A DNA stretch of 64,000 nucleotides from Deltaproteobacteria bacterium (GTDB lineage Bacteria; Desulfobacterota; Desulfomonilia; UBA1062): contig JAHDKO010000048.1 in NCBI GenBank assembly GCA_018436855.1, positions 1 through 64,000 of the forward strand, read 5' to 3'. The notes below the pieces were generated by a model, which was not told where the DNA came from, did no database searches, and saw nothing but the letters and a program-made list of their open reading frames with translations. Shown in pieces: positions 52,414 through 60,860 of the stretch (positions are counted from its first letter, which is position 1; every line of letters begins with the position of its first letter). Position numbers and translations under genes: made by a program.

Positions 52414-53637
52414 ATGTATGAGAGCTTTTACGGACTCAGGGAAAAACCGTTTCAGATAACTCCCAACCCTGCATTTTTATACATCAGCGAAAAATATGCG
52501 AACGCCCTGACATATCTGGAATACGGGCTTATGGAACGAACGAGCTTCATCCTGCTGACCGGTGAGGTGGGGGCAGGGAAGACCACCCTTGTCCGCCATA
52601 TGCTCGGCCAGATAGATACCAAGGTCGATGTGGCGATGATCCTCAATACCAATGTCTCTTCAGAGCAGCTTCTGTACATGATCCTCACCCAGTATGAGAT
52701 CACCGGCGGACAGGGCGGCAAGGCCCGGATGCTCGATGCCCTGAATCAATCTCTGATAGACCGCTTCTCCCGGAACAGGCATGCGCTGCTCATCATTGAC
52801 GAGGCCCAGAATCTTTCTCGGGAGGCCATGGAGGAAATACGGATGCTCTCCAACCTCCAGAGCAATGATCAGATGCTCTTGCAGGTCATGCTCGTAGGGC
52901 AGCCGGAGATCATCAGGTATCTCAAGAGGCCTGATATGACACAGCTCAACCAGCGCATCAGCATTGCCTGTCATCTTCCGGCCCTCACCAGGAAAGAAAC
53001 CGGAGAATACATCGCATGCCGGCTAAAAAAGGCAGGAGGAAATCCGGGGATTTTTACCCGGCAGGCAGTTCAGCGCATCTTCCTCGCCAGCAGGGGTATA
53101 CCGCGAACCATCAATATCCTGTGTGATTCCGCACTTGTTTATGGTTTTGCAGACGAGCATCGGTCAATCGGCGCTCCCGTGATCGATCAGGTGCTCCGTG
53201 ATCGGGGCGAAGTAGGGCTGTGGTCCATGCAACACAGTGCCGAACCGTTGCAGTCGGCAATGGAACCGGGATCTGAAATGGATGTCAAGAGTCGCCTGGA
53301 AAGCCTTGATGCGAGACTCGTCAGACTGGAGAGGCGTGTCGGGCAGCGGATCGAACTCCTGGAAAGGAAGACCGAGAGCCTCAAGGGCAAGCTGGTTCGC
53401 AGGATGCAGCGGCTCTATGCCATGGAGCGGAAGAAGAACGACAAACTTGTCGCGGAGTATGCAACGCTCAGGGAAAAGTATTCCGTCTTGCTGGAAGAGA
53501 TGGGCAGAAAAGATGCAAGTGAAGCTATATCCTTAAGCCGAATGCCTGAAAGCACAGGGCAGTCAACAGAATATGCAGATGGTGTACATGTGTGCCCCGA
53601 CGGAACCATACCCGGCTCATCCGAATCAGCAGGGTAA
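52414..53637 (+). CDS. PEP-CTERM/exosortase-associated ExeA-like ATPase
   Basis: 407 residues. The N-terminus MYESFYGLREKPFQITPNPA is the hallmark of ExeA/XrtA-associated ATPases. Walker A is GEVGAGKTT (50-58), Walker B LLIIDEAQN (about 129-137), and a sensor region follows. The C-terminus from about 285 is a coiled coil (SRLESLDARLVRLERRVGQR), then a Ser-rich end. In exosortase EPS loci this ATPase is thought to support polysaccharide export. The exosortase itself is not in the window. Confidence 0.86.
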   Translation: MYESFYGLREKPFQITPNPAFLYISEKYANALTYLEYGLMERTSFILLTGEVGAGKTTLVRHMLGQIDTKVDVAMILNTNVSSEQLLYMILTQYEITGGQGGKARMLDALNQSLIDRFSRNRHALLIIDEAQNLSREAMEEIRMLSNLQSNDQMLLQVMLVGQPEIIRYLKRPDMTQLNQRISIACHLPALTRKETGEYIACRLKKAGGNPGIFTRQAVQRIFLASRGIPRTINILCDSALVYGFADEHRSIGAPVIDQVLRDRGEVGLWSMQHSAEPLQSAMEPGSEMDVKSRLESLDARLVRLERRVGQRIELLERKTESLKGKLVRRMQRLYAMERKKNDKLVAEYATLREKYSVLLEEMGRKDASEAISLSRMPESTGQSTEYADGVHVCPDGTIPGSSESAG

Positions 53638-53647
53638 AATGGCAAGA

Positions 53648-53784
53648 GTATGCATGAGGGGGAGACTGCCCACAGTGGAAGAGTCCGGGATGCAAAGAAT
53701 TTATGAACGGCAGTACTTGAGTTTATTCAGATATGATTATTTATTTATTTATAGCTAATAACTAGACTTGTATGCATGAGGGGG
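53648..53784 (+). repeat. Direct repeat pair GTATGCATGAGGGGG
   Basis: The 15-base sequence GTATGCATGAGGGGG occurs at 53648-53662 and 53770-53784, identical. A third, shorter version (TTTGCATGAGGGG) is at 52297-52309, before the ATPase gene. Between the pair the DNA is very AT-rich (about 53734-53760), a plausible promoter region. Confidence 0.6.
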
Positions 53785-53863
53785 TATTTATTTCTTCCTC
53801 TTTGAGTCAAACACAGCAGCATTGCCCCATATAAACTGTCAGATGATGATGTGAGCCCTGACG

Positions 53864-55777
53864 GTGCCGGAGAATCTGAAAAATAGAATGCCCGAAGCAC
53901 CTGCAGTGGCGGAGCTTTGCCCGGCCACGGCGCAGCAGGAGATGCCACATGAAAGAACTGAAACCCTCTCTTCTTGGACAATCCTTTTGAGAACATCCTG
54001 CCTCTCTATCTGCACCGTCCTGATCCTGGTCATTCCCCTATGCCCGTCTGCAGATGACCGGGATGGCTCCGCACCTGGGACCCTGCTCGAACTGAGCTTT
54101 GAGAGCCACGATGCTTTCTCCTCTGATGCATGCCGGATAGAAAACCACGGTGGTGAAATCATTCCCGGCGGAGTAAAGGGCAATGCCTTGCGTTTGTCCA
54201 AAAATGCCCATATCTCTGTGCATTCGAAAGGTTGCATCGGGAAAGAAGCCGGCACGATCATGTTCTGGGTGAGACCTCACTGGAACCATGCAGGTAAAGC
54301 AGGCGGTGCGTCCCGGGCCCACACATTTTTCTCCTTTTCATGGGACGATCCGAGAAACAGCTACTTTGTGATTTCAGATGGATGGTGGGAATCATCCGGG
54401 GGCAGGGAATACACCTATTGTATCTTCAACAACCAGGACTCGGTAAAGACAGAAAAGAGGATTTTGTATGATCAGGGACATTGGATTCACCTTGCATGCA
54501 GCTGGAAATCAGGGGAAACAGGTTTTTTTCGGTCTTATGCAAACGGGCTCCTGACAGGAGAAAGTTACAAAAAGCCGGTTGGAAGCCTGAAGCCGCGGGG
54601 GAATATCTTTCTTGGATCTGACCAAGGGACACCCATGGCGGACGGCCGCTGGGGGGGCTGTGACATGGATGAACTAAAGACCTATTCTCATGCCTTAAAT
54701 GATAGGGAAATCCTCTCGGCGTATCTTGCCTGCGCACCCGAGAGACGGGCCGGAGAAAGCGTTACCGGTATCACCCGCCCTCTGCAGATCCGAGCCATCT
54801 TTGATGAGGAAACAGGGTGGATGACAGAGCAGGGCGCCCGGGAGATCGTCGATCGTATCAGCCGGGCCGGGTTCAATATGTATGTCCCCTGCATCTGGCA
54901 CGGCAAAGGGACCAGATTCCCTTCATCCCTTGCGCCACCGGAATCCGGCCTGAGCTTCTCAGGCAAGGACCCACTCAAGCGGCTGATCGATCTTGCTCAT
55001 GAGAGAGACATTGAAGTCCATCCATGGTTTTGCGTCACGCTCAGGCAGCGGGATTTTCTGAACGAGTTTTTCGACGAGGGAACGCCTGAAAATGCATTCA
55101 ATATCCATGATCCCAGGTTCAGAGAGTTCATGATTTCGCTTATTCTGGATGTGGTTGCACGATACGACGTGGATGGGATCAACCTTGATTACATCCGCTC
55201 TCTGGGCATCTGTACCTCGGATTTCTGCCAAAGGCAATACGAGGAAATGTTCTCACGCAACCTCCTGGTTGATATGGAGCATAATTCCAAAGAGAGGGGG
55301 CTTGAGCCCCATATTCAAAGGTGGATAGACTCTGCGGTTGAGAAAATCGTTCAAGATATTTCCTGCGGGGGAAAAAGATTGAAACCCGGCCTGATAGTCA
55401 GTGTGGACGGCTGCCCCCTCCCGCGATACCTCCCTCCCAGCGGTCAGGGGCGCCAGGAGGTCCGATGGGCGAATAAAGGGTACATAAATATCATATTTCA
55501 CATGGATTACCGGATGAATCCTGATCTTGAGCGGGTGGAATTTATCAAGGCCGAGCTCAAGCAGCCTGAGAAGCTCATACCCCTGCTTGGCAACTATGAG
55601 CGGAACTGCGCCCATTGCAGGATTTCCTCGAGGGAAGCCGGTGCGCTGTTCTTGCTTGTCTCCCGCTCGTTGATCACTTGTCCGTATGGATTCGGCATCT
55701 ACACCTATAGCCGGCTGAACGATGATCAGATTGATGCCTTATCACCTCGCACCTCAGTCCGCGCCGGATTGCCCTGA
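53864..55777 (+). CDS. LamG plus glycosyl-hydrolase-like (GHL10) protein
   Basis: Up to 637 residues. A membrane segment (about 45-60) precedes a concanavalin/LamG-type domain (LELSFESHDAF, GTIMFWVRPHWNHAGK, GHWIHLACSWKS, about 70-285), then a TIM-barrel domain of the GHL10/DUF187 type (about 300-625: EQGAREIVDRISRAGFNMYV, DGINLDYIRS). The latter family is related to alpha-glucosidases and secreted carbohydrate enzymes. Possible starts are GTG 53864, ATG 53888 and ATG 53942; none has a clear ribosome site. It may trim or degrade the polymer made by the next genes. Confidence 0.76.
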   Translation: MPENLKNRMPEAPAVAELCPATAQQEMPHERTETLSSWTILLRTSCLSICTVLILVIPLCPSADDRDGSAPGTLLELSFESHDAFSSDACRIENHGGEIIPGGVKGNALRLSKNAHISVHSKGCIGKEAGTIMFWVRPHWNHAGKAGGASRAHTFFSFSWDDPRNSYFVISDGWWESSGGREYTYCIFNNQDSVKTEKRILYDQGHWIHLACSWKSGETGFFRSYANGLLTGESYKKPVGSLKPRGNIFLGSDQGTPMADGRWGGCDMDELKTYSHALNDREILSAYLACAPERRAGESVTGITRPLQIRAIFDEETGWMTEQGAREIVDRISRAGFNMYVPCIWHGKGTRFPSSLAPPESGLSFSGKDPLKRLIDLAHERDIEVHPWFCVTLRQRDFLNEFFDEGTPENAFNIHDPRFREFMISLILDVVARYDVDGINLDYIRSLGICTSDFCQRQYEEMFSRNLLVDMEHNSKERGLEPHIQRWIDSAVEKIVQDISCGGKRLKPGLIVSVDGCPLPRYLPPSGQGRQEVRWANKGYINIIFHMDYRMNPDLERVEFIKAELKQPEKLIPLLGNYERNCAHCRISSREAGALFLLVSRSLITCPYGFGIYTYSRLNDDQIDALSPRTSVRAGLP

Positions 55778-55825
55778 AAAAGGGGTGAATCTTTTTTATG
55801 TTCATAGAGACACACGTATATCGCC

Positions 55826-57115
55826 ATGTGGAGAGAAGCAGCCAAAAACTCTTTAACGATTTATGCAGGCTCATTACTCTCAGGTTTGTTTGTTTTTCTG
55901 TATCGGATATGTGTCATCCGCACCCTGAGTGTGGAAGACTATGCCCTTTTCGCTGTTCTTACGACGATGTTCACCTGGATCGCCGTGTTCTCGCATTTTG
56001 ATCTCTATGCCGGTGTATCGAAGTGTGTGAGCGAGTGCTCAGAGGACAGCAGGCTAGCAGAAGCAAAACTCTTCTATCACCACGCAATCGTAATCGCCCT
56101 GATCCTCTCCTGTGCAGGCATATGTATCGGTGTCATTTTTTCAGTGAAACACTATGCCCACACCTATACTCTTATTTTCTTCTTCATTGGTCTGATCCCG
56201 TTTTCGCTGATGACCGTGAGCGACGGAATCCTCAAAGGGACCAACAGGTTTGCGGCATCCGCAGGCATGAACGTCCTGCTTGGGTTGTCCAGGCTCCTGG
56301 TTTTCTTGCCGCTCGTATTTCTCAGCAGTTCTGTGAGATTGGATCATGCGCTCATGGCCTTCTCCACGGCCATGATCGTCCCCTTTGTCGCAATGCATGC
56401 ATCGATAAGAAGGATCGGCTTTTTTCCTCTCGGCATCGGCATTTCACAAGGGACACCGATTTACCGGGCACTGTTTGACTTCTCCAAATGGGTCACTGTA
56501 ACCGACCTGTTCAACTCGGGTCTTCTGCTTGCGTCCACGTTTATTCTTTCCATGTATTCCTTGGTGGATACAGCAATATTCAATGTGGTCATTGTTCTCT
56601 ATATGGTTGTTCAGATAGGGTATGGGGCCATAACATCTGTTCTCATACCTCAGATTTCCCGGGCAGCGGCACAAGGAGAACAGATCAGGACCTTGAACAT
56701 GAGAGAGTTTGCGGTCCTGGCCGCCTCCATGGTGACAATTGTGGCGCTGATCCATGCCGTCCCCTTCAAGGAGCAGGCGCTCTCTCTGATACTGAACAAT
56801 GACGCATATTCCCATGCCCTGAGCTATCTCCTCATCCTTCTCCTGATATCTCCTTTCAGGGTTTTCTCCATGGTGAACAAGGGGATCGTCCAGGGCCTCA
56901 ACGACACAAGGGCAACGGCTTTTGTTGCCCTGTCCGCCTTTGTCGTCAATCTGATCCTTGTCATCCCGCTCTACAGGATTTTCGGTCTGTTCGGCGTCTT
57001 TGCGGCAATGGGCACAGGGTACATTGTGGAGTTCATTCTTTCTCAGCGCATTGCCATAAGAATAGTGAGCAGCATCAAGCGAGGGCAGGTATCTTGGACA
57101 CTCATAAACAGCTGA
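55826..57115 (+). CDS. Polysaccharide flippase (Wzx/MVF-type)
   Basis: 429 residues with about twelve to fourteen membrane segments, typical of the polysaccharide-transport/MATE-like superfamily. Excerpts: LTIYAGSLLSGLFVFLYRIC at the start and RVFSMVNKGIVQGLNDTRAT late. It should flip lipid-linked repeat units across the inner membrane. ATG 55826 lacks a strong ribosome site. It overlaps the next gene's frame by 22 bases. Confidence 0.83.
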   Translation: MWREAAKNSLTIYAGSLLSGLFVFLYRICVIRTLSVEDYALFAVLTTMFTWIAVFSHFDLYAGVSKCVSECSEDSRLAEAKLFYHHAIVIALILSCAGICIGVIFSVKHYAHTYTLIFFFIGLIPFSLMTVSDGILKGTNRFAASAGMNVLLGLSRLLVFLPLVFLSSSVRLDHALMAFSTAMIVPFVAMHASIRRIGFFPLGIGISQGTPIYRALFDFSKWVTVTDLFNSGLLLASTFILSMYSLVDTAIFNVVIVLYMVVQIGYGAITSVLIPQISRAAAQGEQIRTLNMREFAVLAASMVTIVALIHAVPFKEQALSLILNNDAYSHALSYLLILLLISPFRVFSMVNKGIVQGLNDTRATAFVALSAFVVNLILVIPLYRIFGLFGVFAAMGTGYIVEFILSQRIAIRIVSSIKRGQVSWTLINS

Positions 57116-58407
57116 CAACTGACAGTCTCGGGGTGGATGATACAACCGTCATGGCCATAAGAGAACACATCCCTCTCCATACAGAAACAGCATTATTCTT
57201 CATTTTGCCACTCTATCTCATGGCTTTTCTGCGGCCTATCTTCATCATACAAATACCGTTTGAGCTCTGGGGCCTCAGCATTCTCGACCTTTTTTCCATT
57301 GTCATGTCGTTGTTCCTGCTCCTTGCGACCGCGATCAGCATCCGGAACATAAAGGTTCGCTTCACATCCATCCTGATCATATTCTTTTCTCTCTACTGCA
57401 TCTTGAGCATCGCATGGGGGTCCCAAGTCAGGGATGTGACAAAGATCATCCTGCCGTTCCTCGCTTTCTTCGCCGCGCAGTCACTCGTGAAGAGCACGAG
57501 ACAAATGAAGTCGGTTCTGACCCTTCTCGTCCTCGGATATGCGGTTTTCATAACAGCCAATGTAATTGAAATCGCCATGCTGAAAGGAGGAAGCGTTAAT
57601 TATGTTTATCAGATAGATCTTGCTCGATATGGCGGTCTGACAGGAGGATCCCACAGTCTTGCCCACGCCATGTTCATCTTCTCGGTCGTCTATGCCCTGC
57701 ATGTTACCCAGTCATCCACTCTGAGCAGATCGGCAAAGGTGTATTCATCCATACTTTTGGCCTTGTCGGTTTTTTGCATCTACAAGACATACACAAGGAC
57801 AGTATATATCGGGTTGTTTCTGTTCTGGCTGGTATATTTCCTTGGGACCAACAGGAGAATTCTCTTTGTCTATATATTTACAGCGTTCATGGGACTCATG
57901 ATGTACCAGGCCCATCTGAGCACGATTTTCTGGGATGTCAAGGATGCGGTGATGACGCAGAAATTCGAGAAGGCCGGCAGCGGAAGGATCTCCATCTGGT
58001 CAGACACGCTTGATTTCTTCTCGCATATGAGCATGGAAAAAAGACTCCTCGGAACGGGCCTTGGTTACCATGAGGAATCGCACTTCAAGCGCAAAAATTT
58101 TTCCATAGGCGCAACCCACAATGATTACCTCGGCCTGCTGGTGACAACCGGTCTCTTCGGATTCATACTCTACCTGGGCATAATGTCGGCCCTCTTCTTC
58201 AGCATTCTCCTTTCTCCTGTTGAAAGGGGGCTTAAAACCATTATGCTGGCGTTTACCGTCTCTGTCATTGCAATGAACATGCTGAGCAACAGTTATATCA
58301 CAAGGGTCGAGCTCGCTCAGCTGTTCTGGCTCATTGCAGGGCTGTTTCATGCCCGGAGGGATAGCCTTGAGAAACAGCGCACCCTGGTTCCCGCCGCACT
58401 ATCGTGA
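57094..58407 (+). CDS. O-antigen ligase/polymerase (Wzy/WaaL-like)
   Basis: 437 residues with about ten hydrophobic segments and a large periplasmic loop near the C-terminus (SIGATHNDYLGLLVTTGLFG), where the conserved HNxxL-type motif of O-antigen ligases/polymerases lies. TTG 57094 (GAGGGCAGG upstream) overlaps the flippase gene; ATG 57151 is the alternative. It would polymerise or ligate repeat units made by this locus. Confidence 0.78.
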   Translation: MDTHKQLTTDSLGVDDTTVMAIREHIPLHTETALFFILPLYLMAFLRPIFIIQIPFELWGLSILDLFSIVMSLFLLLATAISIRNIKVRFTSILIIFFSLYCILSIAWGSQVRDVTKIILPFLAFFAAQSLVKSTRQMKSVLTLLVLGYAVFITANVIEIAMLKGGSVNYVYQIDLARYGGLTGGSHSLAHAMFIFSVVYALHVTQSSTLSRSAKVYSSILLALSVFCIYKTYTRTVYIGLFLFWLVYFLGTNRRILFVYIFTAFMGLMMYQAHLSTIFWDVKDAVMTQKFEKAGSGRISIWSDTLDFFSHMSMEKRLLGTGLGYHEESHFKRKNFSIGATHNDYLGLLVTTGLFGFILYLGIMSALFFSILLSPVERGLKTIMLAFTVSVIAMNMLSNSYITRVELAQLFWLIAGLFHARRDSLEKQRTLVPAALS

Positions 58408-58410
58408 TGT

Positions 58411-59490
58411 ATGGAAATGGGCGAGGTCAGAAAAAGAATCATCATGCTTGGCCCTCACCCGGACGGCCTGGGCGGGATATCGCGTGTCGTGAGGCTCTGG
58501 AAGGATTCCGGATTCTTCTCTGAAAACCATATTACTTACATCAGTACCTCGGACGGCATGCAGGAAAGCAAACTTGTCGCGTTTCTGCACGGGTTGCTCC
58601 GGTTCACGGCCGAGTGTCTGCGCGGGTGCCGCCTGGTCTACATCCACACAGCATCATATAACAGCTTCTACCGGAAGTCGGTTTTCATGATCATATCTTT
58701 TCTTTTGAAGAAAAAGGTGGTCCTGCACATTCATCCATCGTTTTTTCCTGTTTTCATCTCCCGCATGGGAGGCATATGCAAACGAGTCGCCTTTGCAGTG
58801 ATCAACCGCGTGTCGTTTATCATCGTTCTCACGCATAAGGCACGCAGCGACATTCTGAATCTCTTCCCTGCAAGTGATGTCCTGGTCTTGCCCAATCCCG
58901 TGGATGTCCGGGAGATCTCATGCGTACCGGACATTGCCCGTGATGGAAAGAAAGTTCTGTATCTCGGATGGTACAACAGGGGCAAAGGGGTTTATGATCT
59001 GGTCGACGCAATTGGCCACATTGTGCGACGAGGAGAAGAAATCGAGGCCGATTTCTACGGCACCAAGGAAATCGAGCCGTTGAGAGCATACGTCAGGGGA
59101 AAAGGATTATCCCGCCTCGTACATGTTCACGGCTGGGCGAATGAGCAGCAGAAGATGGAGGCCCTCAAGAGGACGGCTGTGCTCGTCCTGCCCAGCCATA
59201 CCGAAGGAATGCCCAATGTCATCCTGGAGGCGATGGCTGCCAAAACACCCATTGTTGCAACTCCGGTTGGCGGACTTGGCGAGATACTTGTAGACGGATA
59301 CAATGCGGTCATTGCCGAACCGGCAAATCCTGAAAAACTGAGCGAAAGAATCCTCATCTGTATGAACGATGCCGATCTCAGGAGTCGTATAACGCGCAAC
59401 GCCTATGAAGAGGTGCTGGAAAAATATGACATCATGATCATACGGAAACATCTGGATACCCTTTTCAAAGGGTTATTGTCAGGGGCCTGA
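58411..59490 (+). CDS. Glycosyltransferase, GT4 type
   Basis: 359 residues with a GT-B fold. The N-terminal glycine-rich loop is MLGPHPDGLGGISRVV; the C-terminal nucleotide-sugar site includes KVLYLGWYNRGKG and the EX7E region HTEGMPNVILEAMAAKTPIV. It transfers a sugar to a lipid-linked intermediate in the cytoplasm. It starts four bases after the previous stop at ATG 58411. Confidence 0.87.
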   Translation: MEMGEVRKRIIMLGPHPDGLGGISRVVRLWKDSGFFSENHITYISTSDGMQESKLVAFLHGLLRFTAECLRGCRLVYIHTASYNSFYRKSVFMIISFLLKKKVVLHIHPSFFPVFISRMGGICKRVAFAVINRVSFIIVLTHKARSDILNLFPASDVLVLPNPVDVREISCVPDIARDGKKVLYLGWYNRGKGVYDLVDAIGHIVRRGEEIEADFYGTKEIEPLRAYVRGKGLSRLVHVHGWANEQQKMEALKRTAVLVLPSHTEGMPNVILEAMAAKTPIVATPVGGLGEILVDGYNAVIAEPANPEKLSERILICMNDADLRSRITRNAYEEVLEKYDIMIIRKHLDTLFKGLLSGA

Positions 59491-59497
59491 TTACCCG

Positions 59498-60853
59498 ATG
59501 CTGCGGGAATTCATCCTCAACACCATCACCCGGCTTCCCAATTGTTTCAACCGGAGGTTGATATGCTTGAACGGAAATCCTGATCTTGTTTATGGGCCGG
59601 CTTACAGCAGGTACCGTTTGTTTCTCAAACAGACCGAGCCGTATTTCAACAATGAGAGGCAGCTTCTGGGCGCAGTAAATAGGGCGATCCGCAGGATTCC
59701 CTATTATAGGGATATCTATGGGGATCTGCAGGTATCTTCCATACAGGAGTTCGAAAGCACTATACAATTCATTGATAAAGATCTTGTGACGAAACACTTC
59801 GACAGCTTCCTCAACCCCGATATCGACTTGAGGAAATGCGACTGGGGTACGACCGGGGGCACAAGCGGGAAGCCTTTGCGGCTGGTCGCTCCGAAATCGA
59901 GATACATCACCGAGCTGGCAACCATGCATGCCGTTTGGGGTCGTGCAGGGTATGATTACCATCCCCGGGCAGTGATCCGGAACCACAGATTGGGGAAGGG
60001 CGTCTCATACCGGATCAACCCCATAACGCGGGAGCTGATCTTTGACGGCTTCAGGCTGGAAGACTCGTATTTCGAAACGATCTACAGGACCATCAAAGAC
60101 CACAATATTCACTTCATCCACTGTTATCCATCCACGGCATATGAGTTCTCGAGATACCTCCATAGACGCAACCTGGATGTGTCGTTCATCCATGCCTTTC
60201 TCTGCGGCTCGGAAAATGTCTTTGATTACCAGGTTGATCTTATCCGGCACACACTGGGCATCCTGTTCCATCATTGGTATGGACACAGTGAAAAGCTCAT
60301 CCTTGCTGGATATTGCAGGCATACCAGTGAATACCATGTTGAACCCACCTATGGATATTTCGAGCTGATCGATGAACACGGCCGCGTCATACGGGAGACA
60401 GGTCGGGCCGGCGAGATGGTCGGCACGGGCTTCCATAACAACGCCCAGGTCTTCATCCGATACAAAACCGGAGATTATGCCGAGTATGCAGGCGGTTTGT
60501 GTCCCGCATGCGGACGGAGGGTCACCCTGCTGAGAAACATCCAGGGGCGGTGGAGCGGCAGCAGGATATTCAATGCCGACGGTACCTTCATCACCACCAC
60601 GGCTTTAAACCTTCACAGCGGGTTGAACGCATTTATCGAGGGCCTGCAGTTTATCCAGGAAAGAAAGGGTGAACTGCGCATCCTGATCATCAGGTCACAC
60701 GGATACCGTAAGGATCACGAAAAAGCACTGCATCGGCATTTCCGTGAGAAATTCAAGAAAGACATGAATATCCGGATCGAGTACGTGAATCGGCTTCAGA
60801 GACTGTCCAACGGCAAGTTTGTCCAGCTGATAACCCATGTGAAGGATCAGTAA
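59498..60853 (+). CDS. PaaK/CapK-like adenylating enzyme
   Basis: 451 residues with the AMP-forming ligase P-loop TTGGTSGKP (118-126), an acidic motif in VEPTYGYFELIDEHG, and TGDYAEY at the hinge; a CxxC pair (CPAC) follows. It belongs to the phenylacetate-CoA-ligase/CapK group, members of which occur in capsule and EPS loci with poorly understood functions, perhaps acyl or amino-acid decoration. Start ATG 59498, seven bases after the glycosyltransferase gene. Confidence 0.82.
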   Translation: MLREFILNTITRLPNCFNRRLICLNGNPDLVYGPAYSRYRLFLKQTEPYFNNERQLLGAVNRAIRRIPYYRDIYGDLQVSSIQEFESTIQFIDKDLVTKHFDSFLNPDIDLRKCDWGTTGGTSGKPLRLVAPKSRYITELATMHAVWGRAGYDYHPRAVIRNHRLGKGVSYRINPITRELIFDGFRLEDSYFETIYRTIKDHNIHFIHCYPSTAYEFSRYLHRRNLDVSFIHAFLCGSENVFDYQVDLIRHTLGILFHHWYGHSEKLILAGYCRHTSEYHVEPTYGYFELIDEHGRVIRETGRAGEMVGTGFHNNAQVFIRYKTGDYAEYAGGLCPACGRRVTLLRNIQGRWSGSRIFNADGTFITTTALNLHSGLNAFIEGLQFIQERKGELRILIIRSHGYRKDHEKALHRHFREKFKKDMNIRIEYVNRLQRLSNGKFVQLITHVKDQ

Positions 60854-60860
60854 GGCAGTG

